A stretch of DNA of 64,000 bases, from NCBI GenBank assembly GCA_013398275.1, contig VZSE01006029.1, positions 3,244,630-3,308,629 of the forward strand, read 5' to 3'. This document shows, piece by piece, positions 22,858-36,157 of this stretch. Position numbers and translations under genes: made by a program. The notes beneath the pieces are model-generated. The model was not told the DNA's origin. It was given only the letters and a program-made list of their open reading frames with translations, and did no database searches. Origin of the DNA: Promerops cafer (Eukaryota > Chordata > Aves > Passeriformes > Nectariniidae). Each line of letters begins with the position of its first letter. Within the stretch, counting starts at the first letter, position 1.

Positions 22858-25800
22858 AGGTCACACCTATTTGCTGTTCTTCAGGCTTTTCCCCCAAGAC
22901 AGCTCATCTCCTTTCCTTAACCAGACAGGTTTTTTAAAGTCCTGTTAACTGTGGTTATTTTTAATTTTTTTTTTGTTAAAAAATCCTGCTGCAGCAATGA
23001 CTTTCATAGGAAACTAATATTCTTCTGAATTTCAAAGCAAGTCTTACCAGTGTTACCTGCCTCATATTTTAATACAAGATGTCATATTGAGGACAAAGGT
23101 CTGCTTCTGTGAGTAACTATCAAGTCAGCAAGGATATTCACTGCTTCCTAGTTTTTTCAAAGCAGGCTTCGTTATTTAGGGCATTTCAATTCACTTTCTT
23201 CTGTTCTGACTAGCACTCCTATTTCCTAAATTATGTCATCAGAATAACCCCTGCCCCGTGCCTCTATACATTTTTATTACCTCTCTTTCTCATAATGAGG
23301 TGAGGAAACTCTGAATACAATAGTCGAGTAATCAGGTAAAGTTCTGTAGACTGCAGGAATATATTTGTAATTATTTGCTGTCACACTGTGTTTCTGTCTG
23401 CATTAAAATAATTTATGCTATTCACAGAGTACCTAGATCCATAAATTCATAATTTAACATTAAAATAGATAAAGTCATAGGCATGATCTCAACACAGCCT
23501 ATCCTCAGTGCAAAGAGTTCATAAACTGAGTACCTCAGAGGCTTCTGGGAAATGCAAGTGATGTTTGTACAAAAAATTGTGCCTGCCAATATTCAGTTAG
23601 TAAAACACATCATTTCTGTCCCCAGTATAAGATTCTCTCTCCTTTATCCATGCTGAAAAGGTGACAAAATTTCCCCTTATAGCTCCATTGTATTCCTCAA
23701 AGCTCTTCAAGAGGAGCAACGTTAGCTCCCAGAATGTGCGTATTCCTGTGAATGGGACATTTAACAATTCTTCGCAGATCTAACACCTTTTCTCAAAATA
23801 TTTTAGTATTCTCTGTAGTCATTGCATTATTCTTAAAATAGCTGATGAATAATGTCAGTATGACATCCATTTTCCTGATGCATGAACCAGAGGAAAAGGA
23901 ACTGAACGATTTGCCTGAAATATCAGCCCACAAAGCCTTTTCAAGAGTAGGAACCCAGGGGTTTTAAAGCAGAGTCTATTCCTTGAGGCACAAAGAGCAT
24001 GGCTTCAATGGCACCTCAGCACCACTTTGCAGCAGACTCCTTGGCTAAGCTTTCAAACACTGAGTTACCTGCCTGCATTGGTGCTGTGCCTATCAGTGGG
24101 CTCGAGCACCACTGCCCGTGAGCCAGCACTACAATCTGTGCCTGCACTGCAGACATTGGCTCATCAGCACTGGGCTGGATCTTCAGAAACGTCTTTCCTG
24201 AACAATCTGTTTACCAAAAAAGACATACAACTTGTATATTTTGGAAGCCACTTGAGTCCCACTTAATCTGTCAAAAGCAAGGGGGCTTTGAAAATAGGTG
24301 AAAGCACGAAGGAGAGAATCTTTTTGAATTATGCTTTTTGCAGTTGGGGCAGTGACAGGTATTTATTTCATTCTTTCAAGCACTTGGCTAGCAACTACAA
24401 TTCAGAATCATCACAACTGCCATTTCTCAAGAGTTATATAAATCAAGCTATCTTACCAGCTTAGCAGCTTTCTACATTCTAGATCAAGAAGTGCTTAGTT
24501 TATCTTCTATCAACTGGAGTTGATGCTTTGTGCCTGTGCTCACCCAAGAGAGTGTTTAACCACTGTGTTTCAAGCATGCTGAGAATGCCTGCTGTGAACA
24601 CTGGCATGCCTTTGGGTGAGTATGAGAGCTGTTTTCCTGGAGTTTTTCCAACCTTAGATGCCATTCACAAGATTATCACAGTGGTGATATATTTGTTCAA
24701 GACTTCACATTTGTGCACATAAATTTCTAATGGTTTTCATGCTAATTCACTGGCAATAACTGTTAGGTGAATTAATTCTTCTTAGATTAGTGTTGCAGGG
24801 GCATAAAATTCCAATGGCTTTCCTCATCTGAGGGACTTGAGGACTGGGAATTTATGAGCATAAATTCTATGGGTTGTTAGCAGAATTTGGTTCACTAAAC
24901 CCTTATAGGCCTTTGAAAAATATCTTATCTGATATATTCAGTACAATTATTCAATCAAACATTGCAACTGGAATTTATTATTTTTGGCCAATGGCAAATT
25001 CCACATCCACATCTGGAACTTCTGAGCTATACAGGGTATCTACTTTGATGTTTAAATAGCAATTTAATAGCAACAATGTCTAAATAAGGATATTTGCTTA
25101 AATCAGTTATTTTCTGAAATAATCAAGATTTGCCACTTGTCTTTAAAAACTTATTTTACATCTTTAGGAATCAAGCAGCAGTTTTACTGGCATATTTGCA
25201 AGAAGAATATTAACAAATTTCCCTAACTCTACAAAAGCTATTGTATTCTAGGTATCACCACCTGAACTGAATTATTACTGCATGGTAATAATGTCCTCAA
25301 AATAGAAGTCTATAATGTGAACACTTAAACTCATGTAATGAATGCCAATTATTCTATTATTCTGCTCAGTGTATAATTACAGAAACTGGAGAATATTCTG
25401 GGCTTGCAGTTTCTCTATTGTTGGCCTGTTTGGTAAACTTGACTGACAGCTTCTCTGTTAATTTTTTTTTTTAACCAGAAGGAAATCAAGTCATGCAGCC
25501 ATTTTGACTGACAGCTAAAGAATACTGACTAATGAGCAAACACTTCACACTGCATTTTAAAAATGCAAACACCATCCAGGAAAAGGAACTGAAGTAGCCA
25601 ATTTGTATAATAAATGACTTTATAAGGCATGCATGATAACAGAACTGAGGAAAAATGGGATGCCAATCCAGGTGGGCTTGATGCAGCAGGCATCCACAGC
25701 ACAGGATGCCTTTACATCTTGAAAGGCAAACACCACATACCCTGGCTAAATAGTCAATTAATTAAATAAGTTGCTAATATAATTAGCTTGCTCATTTTTG

Positions 25801-28603
25801 CTTTCCTGGGATGAAATTAATGAAAGAGCCCTTTGCACTTTTGAAGACAGACACTTACCTAACCACATATATTTGCCATAGGAAATGTAGGTCCTTGGCC
25901 TTCAGAGTAGGAGGATGGATTGAGGGAGTTTGCCAACAAGTTATCCTGGCATAAATTAAAGGAGCTTGAAGGTGGCTGTCACTTGCCTTTGCTGCTGACA
26001 GTTTTAAAGGATTATTGATTCAGCTGACAAGCTTTGGAGGAGTGTAGCCACGTTGCCTTTCCCAAGGCCAAGTCTTTGCACAGGAGGGAACAGCTGCTTG
26101 CCTTCCAGGCTATCAGGGGATTGTTGCACACCAGAAAGCTCTTCTGCAGTCCCTGGCTGTGAATTAAGGGTTGCTCTGTGGTGGGAGTAATTGCCTGTGT
26201 TTGTGAAATAGGTCAGGCTGCCAAGCAATGCAAGGCTCTTTCCTCAGCTGCAAAGCATCAAAGCCTTAGAAAACCACCTAAGTTAAATGTTTGTGAGAGA
26301 AGACAGTAAGGGAGGGAGGAAAGCTGAGTGAAGGTTTAATGCAGTGTAAGCAACCAGAAAACAGCTGTGAGTCTTTCTGTGAGGAAAAAAAAGGCTCACC
26401 AGAACTGCTTTTCAGTAGAGGTACATAGTCACACATAAGGAAAAGAGTACTGCTAAGGAACATAAAGAGTTGGTTTTTAATACAATTCTCTCTTGTGCAG
26501 GCTGTACTTGCCAACATTTCATCTTAGGGGTAAAACTTTTTGTTTATTGACCCCTGGTACAACGAGGTGCCAAGGAAATGCATAACTCAATGGGATTTGA
26601 GTCACGTTAAATCCATCATAAGAAATTTGTGAGATGTCTGGTTTCCAGTTTCAAAAGTAACTTAAGCTTCAGCAGTAATTAAGTGCTTAGCACCCTGATG
26701 TCAGTGGGAATTAGACATTAAAGCACTTCAGATGAAATCCTATGGGGCAAGATCTCCACATCTAAAAATATCATTGATGTTAAGTTTGCTGTAAGACTCC
26801 TACTACAGCTCAAAATAAACCCTTATGTTGAATCCTTAGTGCCAGTTCCAATTCAGTTACAGTTTTGGAAATGTAACCTGAGGGCATATTGACCCAGTCC
26901 CTTGCTGAGAACTTCTTCACTGCCTGTCTGGGAAAATTAGTTTCCCCAAGACCTGAACTATGTTTTCAGTGGTAGTATTCTTCTGCTAACTGTTAAAAGC
27001 TTCCTATGCTGTTTCCAGGGCTCTGTCCAGCTAAGATACCTGTGTATCTTTTTTCTTCCTTTGGTCAGTCATGCACCCATGAACTTGCTTTTCTTCTGTG
27101 CTGAAGCTCCTACTTAAAGAATAGAACTCAATGAAAAATCCAAGATAAGGCTAAAGCACCATTAGAATGACCTTCTGGGAGGGAAAATAGACATGGCCAA
27201 CTTTTCTTCTGAATTAACTTAATACAAATGCTCAGAAGAAGCAGCAGTATAGCAAACTGCTTCACTAATGTTCACCCAACTGAAACATCAAATAGCAAGC
27301 TCAGAAATTGTTTAAAAATCCTATCCATGATTCTGATGGAAGTGAATTGTTTTTTACCCCTTAAAGTTTGTGATTATCTTTTGTAATCCAAATGAACCCT
27401 GTGCCCTAAGTTTCTTACTTTAAAAATTTTTGTTTTAGTCAGAAAAATTTCAGTAGATGTTGAACATACTTGGGGAATTTTCAAGGTTAATTGTCAAATC
27501 CTTCATGACATCATGTCAAATTCTCTGTGGTAAATATAGGCTTGTGATCAGCAGACTGTCAACTGTATTTATTTATAATCCAGTGTTCCTAGAAACACAT
27601 CTAAAGGCTATACTTAGAGGTTGTGCCACAATACTGCAGTGCTGCAAAAACTGGTCACATATGGAGGTAAACAGTTTTGAAAGGTTAACCCTCCTCACTT
27701 GTGATATGCTCTGACATCCTGTGGATGCCAACTGGCTGAACACAACCCAAGAGGAAGAGCTGTGGGTATGTCAGAAAAGCAGACAGTTGCTTTTTTGGAT
27801 GAAAATTTACAGCTTAAAATGGTAGGATGGAAAATCTGCAGGGTACTGTAGGAAGGTCAATGATATGGATGTTAAGACCTGGAACAGGCTCACAACTGAC
27901 TTAGTCCTCAGTGAGTTTTATGCCTGAGATCATGAATATTTATTCTAAGTAATCAATTATTTATATTAGATAGTATGCAAGTACATTTATTATAAATATG
28001 TTTTAAATACAGTATTAGTTAAAAAAGGCAAGGCACCTAGTCACTCTAGACAAGCATGCAAAAATTCTCAAAAAGATTTTCAAGGTCTAATTTTGTGCAG
28101 ACTTAAAATAAACATGTCTCACACTCATCTGTTCTGAGACAATCTCCTAAGCAAATATGAGCTGAGTGTCAGTAAATTCAGTTTGGTATGCACTCCTCTT
28201 CCAGCTAATAGAGCCTACACTATCAAAGAACTCTCTCAGTTAAAGTTCCCTCAGTATTTATGACTGAGCCTCAAATATCCTTGTAAAGTATAATGTTTCT
28301 ATTCTCATTTTATAAATTAAAAATGGAGAGACTTCTTTAAGAAATGTGGCTTAAGCATTTTTTTTAATGTTTGGCAGTGATGAACCATTAGTTCATCTCA
28401 TTCTCTCCATGCAGCCAGGTTAGGTATTTTTAGAAACCAAATGCAATCTGACTCAAGTCTTTGTCCTTGGTAAAAGATATCTAGCTAAAATTTAATGGCT
28501 GGGGACATACAGATAGTTGGACCTTAATTCCTATGAAACTTCAACTGTCCCAACCAGCGTAACAGCCTCCAGGAGATTAATCCATTTTCCCATGTCTCTT
28601 CCC
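22858..28603. other. Intronic sequence, no gene recognised
   Basis: AT-rich to mixed intron. Short frames at 24027-24266 (+), 24528-24722 (+), 26004-26228 (-), 26278-26517 (-) and 27457-27714 (+) have no recognisable content. Around 25750-25800 there is a dense run of TTAATTA/TAATTAG homeodomain-like cores, noted but not called as an element. Confidence 0.5.
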
Positions 28604-28648
28604 ATAGAGCCCTGTAGAAAAGGTCCTTCCCTTTCTACAGGGTTCTAT
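28604..28648. repeat. Near-perfect 20-bp-arm inverted repeat (strong hairpin)
   Basis: The left arm 28604-28623 and right arm 28629-28648 are reverse complements at 18 of 20 positions, including an unbroken 11-base core (CCCTGTAGAAA against TTTCTACAGGG). The loop is five bases. One mismatch would be a G-U pair in one RNA orientation, and one further C-G pair extends the base. It is shorter than a typical microRNA precursor stem. It could be a tiny inverted-repeat element remnant or a structural arm in the XKR4 pre-mRNA. Confidence 0.85.
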
Positions 28649-29078
28649 GTTCTCTTGCTAAGAACAGATACGTCTATGGTCAAGAATATTTTACAGAAAG
28701 CATCCCTCTTTTTGCCTTAAGCCCATCAATAATCTGAAAATACATGCACTGCTGTGATATTTCAGAAAGCATATTCCATGGAGACAAAGATATAAGAATG
28801 AAATGAACAAGAACCTCTTACCCAGTAGATAAGTAGATAATTTATACCAGTCACATGTAGTCCAAGGTAAAAACACACCACTTTGTTAATGTCCAGTGAA
28901 TTAAAGAGAAGTGGTAGGCCATTGTTTATATATCCTTATTCATACCAGGTAGAATTCTCCTGTTCCTACATTAGCAGCCTTGTTCAGGCTGAGACTGTGC
29001 ACCATTTGCACAGCTCTACGGCACCATCTCCCAGTGTGTGCATGTTTCCCCACACTTCACCTATTCCTTCTGGCAGGC
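28649..29078. other. Intronic spacer, no gene recognised
   Basis: Mixed-composition sequence between the strong hairpin and the LTR. No frame or repeat is recognised. Confidence 0.5.
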
Positions 29079-29661
29079 TGTGCTGGCTTTGGCTGGGGTA
29101 GGGTTAGCTTTCTTCCCAGTGGCTGAGGTTGAGATTTGTGCTGGACACAGTGATGATAATACAGAGATGTTTTCGTTGCTGCTGAGCAAGGCTTGCACAG
29201 AGCCAAGGCTTTTCCTGATTTTTGTGCTGCCACGTTGGGGAGGAGGCTGGGGGTGCTTGGGGGGGTGGGTGGAGACACAGCCAGGACAGGTGACCCCAAC
29301 TGACCAAAGGGATATTCCAGACCTTATGGCATCATGTCCAGTATTAGAAAGGGGGGGAAGAAGGAGGATGGGGGAGATGCTTGGAGTGAGGGTGTTTGTC
29401 TTCCCAAGTCACTCTTATGTGATGGAGCCCTGGTCTCCTGGGATGGCTGAACACCTGCCTGCCCATGGGAAGCACTGAATTAATTCCTTGTTTTGTTTTG
29501 CTTGTGTGCATAGCTTTTGCTTTCATTATTAATCTGTCTTTATCTCAATCCATGAGTTTTCCAGCTTTTACACTCCTAATTCTCTCACTTATACTGCTGG
29601 TGGGGGAGTGAGGGAGAGGCTGTGTGGGGCTTGGTGCTTGCCTGGGGGGTAAATCATGGCA
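29079..29661 (+). mobile_element. ERVL-type solo LTR, plus orientation
   Basis: The segment begins TGTGCTGGCTTTGGCTGGGG and ends AAATCATGGCA, matching from memory the TG...CA ends of a common songbird ERVL LTR. Internal landmarks in the expected order are GATAATACAGAGATGTTTTC, CCAACTGACCAAAGGGATAT, a TATGGCATCATG motif, CATGGGAAGCACTGAATTAA, and CTGTCTTTATCTCAATCCAT. The flanks CAGGC (29074-29078) and CAGGA (29662-29666) match at four of five bases, as expected for a slightly diverged 5-bp target-site duplication. No internal viral sequence adjoins it, hence a solo LTR. The 146-codon frame at 29038-29478 starts outside the LTR and crosses its boundary, so it is not a gene. Confidence 0.85.
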
Positions 29662-29700
29662 CAGGATGTGCTGGCTTACCTGACTTTACATGAGTGTGAT

Positions 29701-29719
29701 TGACTCCATGATGGAGTCA
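29701..29719. repeat. Perfect 9-bp palindrome with one-base centre
   Basis: TGACTCCAT (29701-29709), then G, then ATGGAGTCA (29711-29719). It lies 40 bases beyond the LTR end. The TGACTCC/GGAGTCA arms resemble AP-1-like half sites, but no function is shown. Confidence 0.75.
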
Positions 29720-32060
29720 TTAAGGTTAGGATAAGTTTCAGATGGCTGATGTAATTTCTGCAGGAGTCCACGCTATCCTTGAGGCAAGGGAATGAGGGTG
29801 ATGGAAACATAGGCCTTGCTGCTGAGAGGTGATAGCCATTGATGAGTTCTGCAGGAGTGGCTTTTTGATTAGTTGAGAGAAGTATCAGAAAAGGTATAAT
29901 ATTTAGAGGGCTGATTCAACAGACACAGAAATCATCTTGTGATAATCCCCAATTTTATCAAATATTTTTAAAGTACCTGATTACCTGCAAAGAACAGCAT
30001 TAATGAGTAATTATTTTTTTATTATTAAAATACCAAGAGAAAAACATAAACTGCAATGAAGAAACATCAAGGAGATAGATTTGCCACACAGGCTCAGGCA
30101 AAGATGCAAGAAGCCTCATATGCAAGATGCAAAGATGCAAGAAGCCTCTGGCAATGGCCCAGATCAGTCACCTAAGGAAAGGTACACAAATAGGACAGCT
30201 GTACTGTTCTCTTTCCCCAAATGTGAATTTTCTGTCAGTTGCCTTCAATGCTCTTTCATGACTGCTCTCAGCTTTGCTCTGGACTTGTCTAACATTTACC
30301 ACCCAGAAGATCCTCACACCTTAAATATACCCTATATGAAAACCTCATCTGTTTATTCATTCTTAATGTACCATCTGCTAAATTCCCTTCTTAGTCATCA
30401 GACAATGTACCAAACGAAACTGCAAACCCCTGGTTACTTCTCATTGCACTCACAGGTTCTTACTTCATATGCACCATGTGGGTTGTCAGATTTCAGAAAA
30501 GGCTGAAAACACGACCCATATGTGTTGAATGTCCTCAGTGTAATAATGCATCTACTTTTGTTCTCCAGAGAAGAGGATCTGCCACTAGGACAAAGAAACT
30601 GCAGAGCTGAATCAGGCACCATGTGATTGACTCATCCCTGGTGGACAAAAGCCAGCGTTAGGTTTTTCCTGCTGCAGAGTGGGCTGTTCCAGTCAGAAAG
30701 ATGAGGGAGAAAGATGACACAGCTTTTCAGAAACTCCCTAGGGATGAGACCAACCCAAATGGTCTGCCTGTACAACACTTCCTATTTATTTGCCAGTCTT
30801 CATTTTCATACACTATAAAGAGCAGTGAAATAGTTAATAGAGTGTTCTCAGTTCAATAACTGCCACTAAAATCCTGACAACACATTGATGCAAAGCAGAT
30901 ATTTCATGGTGCTCCACACCATTTATTCAGAATTTCTGCAAACACAGGCACACATCACGTTCTTCATCTGGAGTTGTTTCAATTTACTTAATAACTAGAG
31001 GAATTAGGAACTTTAGATATTACTAAACTGAGATTTTGGAGGACAAAATTCCAACATCAAACAAAACCAAGTTACATCCCAACTCATCTGAACTGGGCTT
31101 CTGGCAGAAGCAACAGAAGCTTTTATGTGAGATTTTTCTTACTTTAGTCTCAGTTTCTGAGACTGTACAATTATCACAGCACACACCAATATGTCAGACA
31201 CATCCTGTTGAAGATGGAAGAAACTGGAAGATAACCAGGATGATTAAAGTCAGAAGATCTTCATGTATTTCTTATAGACACAGGAAATAACGACAAAATG
31301 AAAGCCTTCAGTATATCAGTCACTCATTATCTCTGTTTATAAACCAATGAATTTGAGGCATGAGGCCTACTGATGTCATTTTTAGGAAGAATCAAAGGAG
31401 TTAAGAAAACAGTTTAAAACCCCATATAATTTTAATATGTACCTTTGCAGTGGCCTTGCACAGAAAGCAAAAAGAAGCTGTTAAACCTGCTTACCTGAAC
31501 TTCTTTCATTACTAGATTACTTTTTCTGGTTTCCTCCAGAAAATAACAATGGAGAACTGACATTTCCTTGTAAGAGGAGCGATGATTTTGAATTGGTGGT
31601 GAAATCAACAGGATGTGTACAGGACCTACTCCCTAAATGCTGCTTACTCAGACAATTTTTCTAGGTTCAATTTTGGCAATTAGGCATTTTTAAAGAAACT
31701 GCTGGCCCTAGAGCTGACATGGTACTGTATTCTGAACCAGCAGTTCCAATTAGCTTTGGCAACTATTAGTGACAGGTACTTTAGCATGAGGGTCCATGCA
31801 ACAAATTTTTCTTTTCCTGTAGCAGTTCCATGCACATATTTCTACGGTTTTTATAGGAAGTTTCCACACTGGTTAACAAAGCAGCTATGTATGTATGTGT
31901 CATAGGGACTGAACCTGTCACAGGTTTCTTGGCAAGGATGGCCAGCTTGTGGCTTTTGCAGACCTTCATCACAAGGGACATTCTGCAATGAGAGCAATGT
32001 ACACTGTAGTATACACCACCAGTTGAAAATACATACAGAAAAAATACATATTCAGTATCT
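29720..32060. other. Intronic sequence, no gene recognised
   Basis: Contains the short direct repeat at 30100-30148 and otherwise unique AT-rich sequence. No supported gene, RNA gene or mobile element. Confidence 0.5.
30100..30148 (+). repeat. Direct repeat of an 18-base unit
   Basis: AAAGATGCAAGAAGCCTC occurs at 30100-30117 and again at 30131-30148, separated by a partial copy (ATGCAAGATGC). This is a recent-looking local duplication. The plus-strand frame at 30081-30506 runs through it but has no recognisable product. Confidence 0.85.
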
Positions 32061-32295
32061 TCACAGAATCACAGAATGTCTAGGTTGGAAGAGACCTTCA
32101 AGGTCATTGAGTCCAACTCATGCCCTAACACCTCAACTAAACCATGGCACCAAGTGCCACATCCAATCTTTTTTTAAACACATCCAAGGATGGTGACTCC
32201 ATCACCTCCCCGGGCAGCCCATTCCATACTTTATCCCCCTTTCTGTAAAAAACTTTTTCCAAACATCTAACCTATATTTCCCTTGATGCAGCTTG
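32061..32295 (-). mobile_element. CR1 LINE 3' fragment, minus orientation
   Basis: On the plus strand the segment opens with TCACAGAATCACAGAATG, the reverse complement of the repeated CR1 3' terminus. It continues through GGTTGGAAGAGACCTTCAAGG, a CCATGGCACCAAGTGCCACA block, GATGGTGACTCCATCACC, GGGCAGCCCATTCC, and CTAACCTATATTTCCCTTG. The match to recalled avian CR1 consensus is close, so it is relatively young. It is 5'-truncated at about 32295, as is usual for CR1. It lies in the same orientation as XKR4. Confidence 0.92.
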
Positions 32296-35200
32296 TACTG
32301 TTACAGCTCGTAGCAATGAATGCTAAGAAAACACTTTACCTCAGTAAGCCTTGGCTGTAACTTAGGAAAAAAAAAAGGAACCTTCTACCTGGAAAAATCT
32401 GTGTTATTGGAAATAATACAGCTCCCTAGTATGAAGTCTGAAGGATTTGCTATTTGAATAGACTACAATGCCCACCTTAGTTATGGCAGCACCTTGCTCA
32501 GCACATCAATTTTCATCTTATAAAGAAATAAATTTCTTCGATAGGGGAAATATTTCTGATCTACCTGCACTGCCTGAATGATGTAATAGATGGCATAGTG
32601 GAAGTTTTCTCTTTTATGGTAACCAAGTGTGGCAGTAGGAGCCTTTGCACTAATGGAGCTTTAGATTCTTTATCAGATGAGTCCTCATTCATTTCAAAAT
32701 AATTTCACTGAAGATATCTTGTATAAAGTCTTGCTTTTCTGCTTCCCTGTTTGCCAGTAATTGATGGCCAGGCCAGCTCTGATTCCTGGGTCACAAATAC
32801 ATCTTTCACCTAGTTGACAGAACATGCTTCTATCAAAAACATACATAGGATTCATTGCTTTGTTGTGAAGAATTACTAATCATTGCATTATTTAGATTCT
32901 TAGCACAAATAAGTTTCTGTTCCATGGTCTGGGTATTTTCATGTCATTTAATCTCACAATCAATCTAGTGTCTCCCCCAGCCAACAATAAATGCTGTGAC
33001 AAATAAATTAAATAAAATCCTATGCCTAGATCCCTGTATAAGAAACTCATGCAAAGATAAGTTTTCCAGAGAGTTTATCAGACAACACAGGCCTTAATCA
33101 TATAGGAGATGCAGCCTAGAGCTCAGAAGTTCATAATGAAGAGCATTTTGCCAAATGCACAAACCTGTACCAATGGAGTTGCAGTACCTCAGCAATACCA
33201 GCAGCAGCAGTAAGAAATGGGTTGTACCAAATTACTCATCATAAAAGTGATAACAGCTGTTGTTTTGGCATGTTACTTGAAAGGGAGAACATGGAGAAGT
33301 CTTGCTTCCTGAGCTATTTTAGTATCTGTGCCTGCTGTGTGGTGAGACAGAACTCTGCAATGACAATGTGAGATTAGACACTGTGCTTAAACGCCCTAAA
33401 AGCTCAAGGAAACGCAGTTGGCTATAGGCAGCCAAAGCAGAAGGAGATACTGTATACACCCGTGGTACAAATCGTGCTGTCCCTGTTTGCCAGTGTCAGT
33501 AAGATCCCCTGCTATCTCTATGAGCTTTCCTCCATTCATCACCTTTCAGTCTGGAGGGATTTAGATTTATGCATGCCTCTTACAGAACACCCCACAGCTG
33601 TGAGCACATCACATCTACTTGTAATCCATGCTAAAAAGACCTCATAACAGGAGAGCAATTACCCTCTGGAGCTCTTTAGGTTCTGCCAGAGGACAAAAGA
33701 GGAACAATGTAAGGACCACATCACCCGTCCTGTTAGATCTGCACTGCCTTTCACAGTAAGAGTTCACAGCTTCTCATAGCCCTACAAGAATCCGTGTTTG
33801 TAACTTGTCCCTTCTGCTGCCAGGATCAGGTGAATAGGTCATGAATCTTCTTTTCCACATTCAGATTCCAATCAGATTGGTATCTTTTCAGTACTGTTTT
33901 GAGGATAGTATAGATCTGAGATATTTTATCTACGAAATAACTAAATGAGGAAAGCCCAGCTAATGACCACTGGGACCAGCCTTCTAAGTCCATTTGTGAG
34001 CAGTAAAACAAACTATTGTTGATGTGGGGAACTGCCAATGCATATGAGAGTTTCTCTGACTATTCATCTGCAAGTCTATGAGGAAGAATAAAAGACAGTA
34101 ACGAGTTGCAGAAATATTCAAGATAACATCATACTGCCTGCTATTGAAGCAACAGCAATAGAAAAACCATTCCCAATTGCCGTTGTAATAATTCACCAAG
34201 AATATGACTTCAACAAACACATAAACTTGTAGTACTGCTTCATGGCCAGTGAACCTGGGATTTTCTGAATTAATTAAATCGCACAAAAAAGCATCATCTC
34301 AGGGAAAATTCAGCCTCTGGTTGCCCAAAATACAACATTTGGCTTGGTAGGAGAAGCATTATAGTGTATCTGGATTGTAAACATTATTCACTGGGAATAC
34401 TAAATGGAAATTGAAGCTGATATTCATTCCAGGGTTGTCCTATCTACAAGAATCAAATATATATTAATGGGGAAAACTGTATTGTAGTGACAAACTATAT
34501 TATTTTTATCTGGTCTGGATTAATACAGTCTTGTAGTCTTAGCAAATTTTAACTGCCAAATGGCTTTTTAGGTAAGAAGAGTTAAATGCAAAAAGCAATT
34601 AAGCATGTGATCAGTATTTTTTCTCACAAACAGCTGTTGAATTTCTAATTCTGGTGCTTTGATTCAAAACCCAAATGTTCTTTGGGTACCAGGTAAGTAT
34701 TTAAAAGAAGTAATACAGTGTTTATATGATGTGGATGATCTCTGATACTGTTGCTTAATTAAACAGTAAGGTTTACAGAGGCACAGCCCAAGGCACAAAG
34801 CTCTGTTTCATTTAGATTCTGGCTATCAGACAGTCATCAGGGTGTGGAAAAGTGTTCTTAAACTAACAGCCACCTTTCATAAGTTGACAGGCATCAACCT
34901 TACCTCTGGTAAGGTATATCAGAGAGAGACCCTAGAGTCTAAAAACTCATTTTGTTTTATAGTGACAGAACTAGAAAGAATTTACCTAAGGGTTTTCTGC
35001 TGGATTTGTGCATAAGTCCTGCTCATATTCTTATGTTGGGTATAGTTTCTGAAGAAAGTGTAAGCTGTGCATTTCATAATGGTAAAGTTTCATATAGTAT
35101 CTATCACTGAAGTGCAATGTAGCTGAAGTATTTTGATACTGCCAAAAGGATATCCATGCTGGCCAAATGCTTGAGAATTTAAATGGAGGAACACTATAGT

Positions 35201-36157
35201 TAAAAAAAAAATAACATGCTACAATACTACAACCCAAGCTAAATAATACAGATTTGCTAGGCAGCACTGTAGAAAACTAGGCACAGCTGCAAGATGACCT
35301 CCTATTACATACTTCCTTATGGGATGCACAACATATTATTGATCCAAGTCTAAACCAAAACAAGTTAAAAACTTTTAGACTAATATGATTTTACTGCCAA
35401 GTCTTTCAGGACCTTTGGCCCTTATGTAAGAATACTCACATATTCCAATTAAATATGAAATATTAATACTAATGATATTTCTTGTATTTGCCAGTGTAAG
35501 CTGACATCAAAACTGCAAGTGGATTTTATTTACAGTGATTTATTCAGAGCCTACTAGAGATTAGGTCTTTCTCATACTTGCCTCTGAAGATTTTATAAGC
35601 TAAGTAGGGCCAGACTAGGTCAGATTTAGAAGCAATTTAGAGGCACTATAAAAATTTAGATATTCTGGTTGAATGCCTCAATGCTAAAGATTTTGTCTCA
35701 CTTTTATCCAAGTATTTCAATTAAGCTGAACTGTGAATCTGTATAGAAACTTCAAAAGGACTTACTCTAATGTTTGAAAGTTGAGTAGAAAAAGCAGTTG
35801 AAATGTAAGCATGGTATTTCTCCACAAATATTAAAAGGTTCTGCTAACATTACTCGGTTAGAAGCACTTCACTGCAATTTCAAACAAATTACTTCAGACT
35901 CCTCTAGAAATCCCAGTTACAAGTACAGTTGATTTATGGAAGTGATTTGGGATGCAGTGGACACACAGCAAGATTTTGGTACACAAGCATGATGAATACC
36001 TGATTGGTACGTGTGGCAATAAACCATTTTTCATTTGCCAGAAGTGGAAGAACGGGCAATGCTGTTGCTGTCTTGTGTTCACAGCCTGGCCCCGCTTTCT
36101 GCAGGCCACTGCAATACTGGGGCAATGCACTGAGTGGCTGGCGTAAGCCTTGGGGCC
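32296..36157. other. Intronic sequence, no gene recognised
   Basis: AT-rich intron. Frames at 33826-34038 (-), 33984-34286 (-) and 35031-35267 (-) have no recognisable content. No repeats or RNA genes seen. Confidence 0.55.

Noticed and set aside
29038..29478. 146-codon plus-strand frame
   Set aside because: Starts outside and crosses the boundary of a solo ERVL LTR, a noncoding regulatory repeat.
30081..30506. 141-codon plus-strand frame
   Set aside because: Begins in a local direct repeat and has no recognisable domain. Composition is like translated intron.
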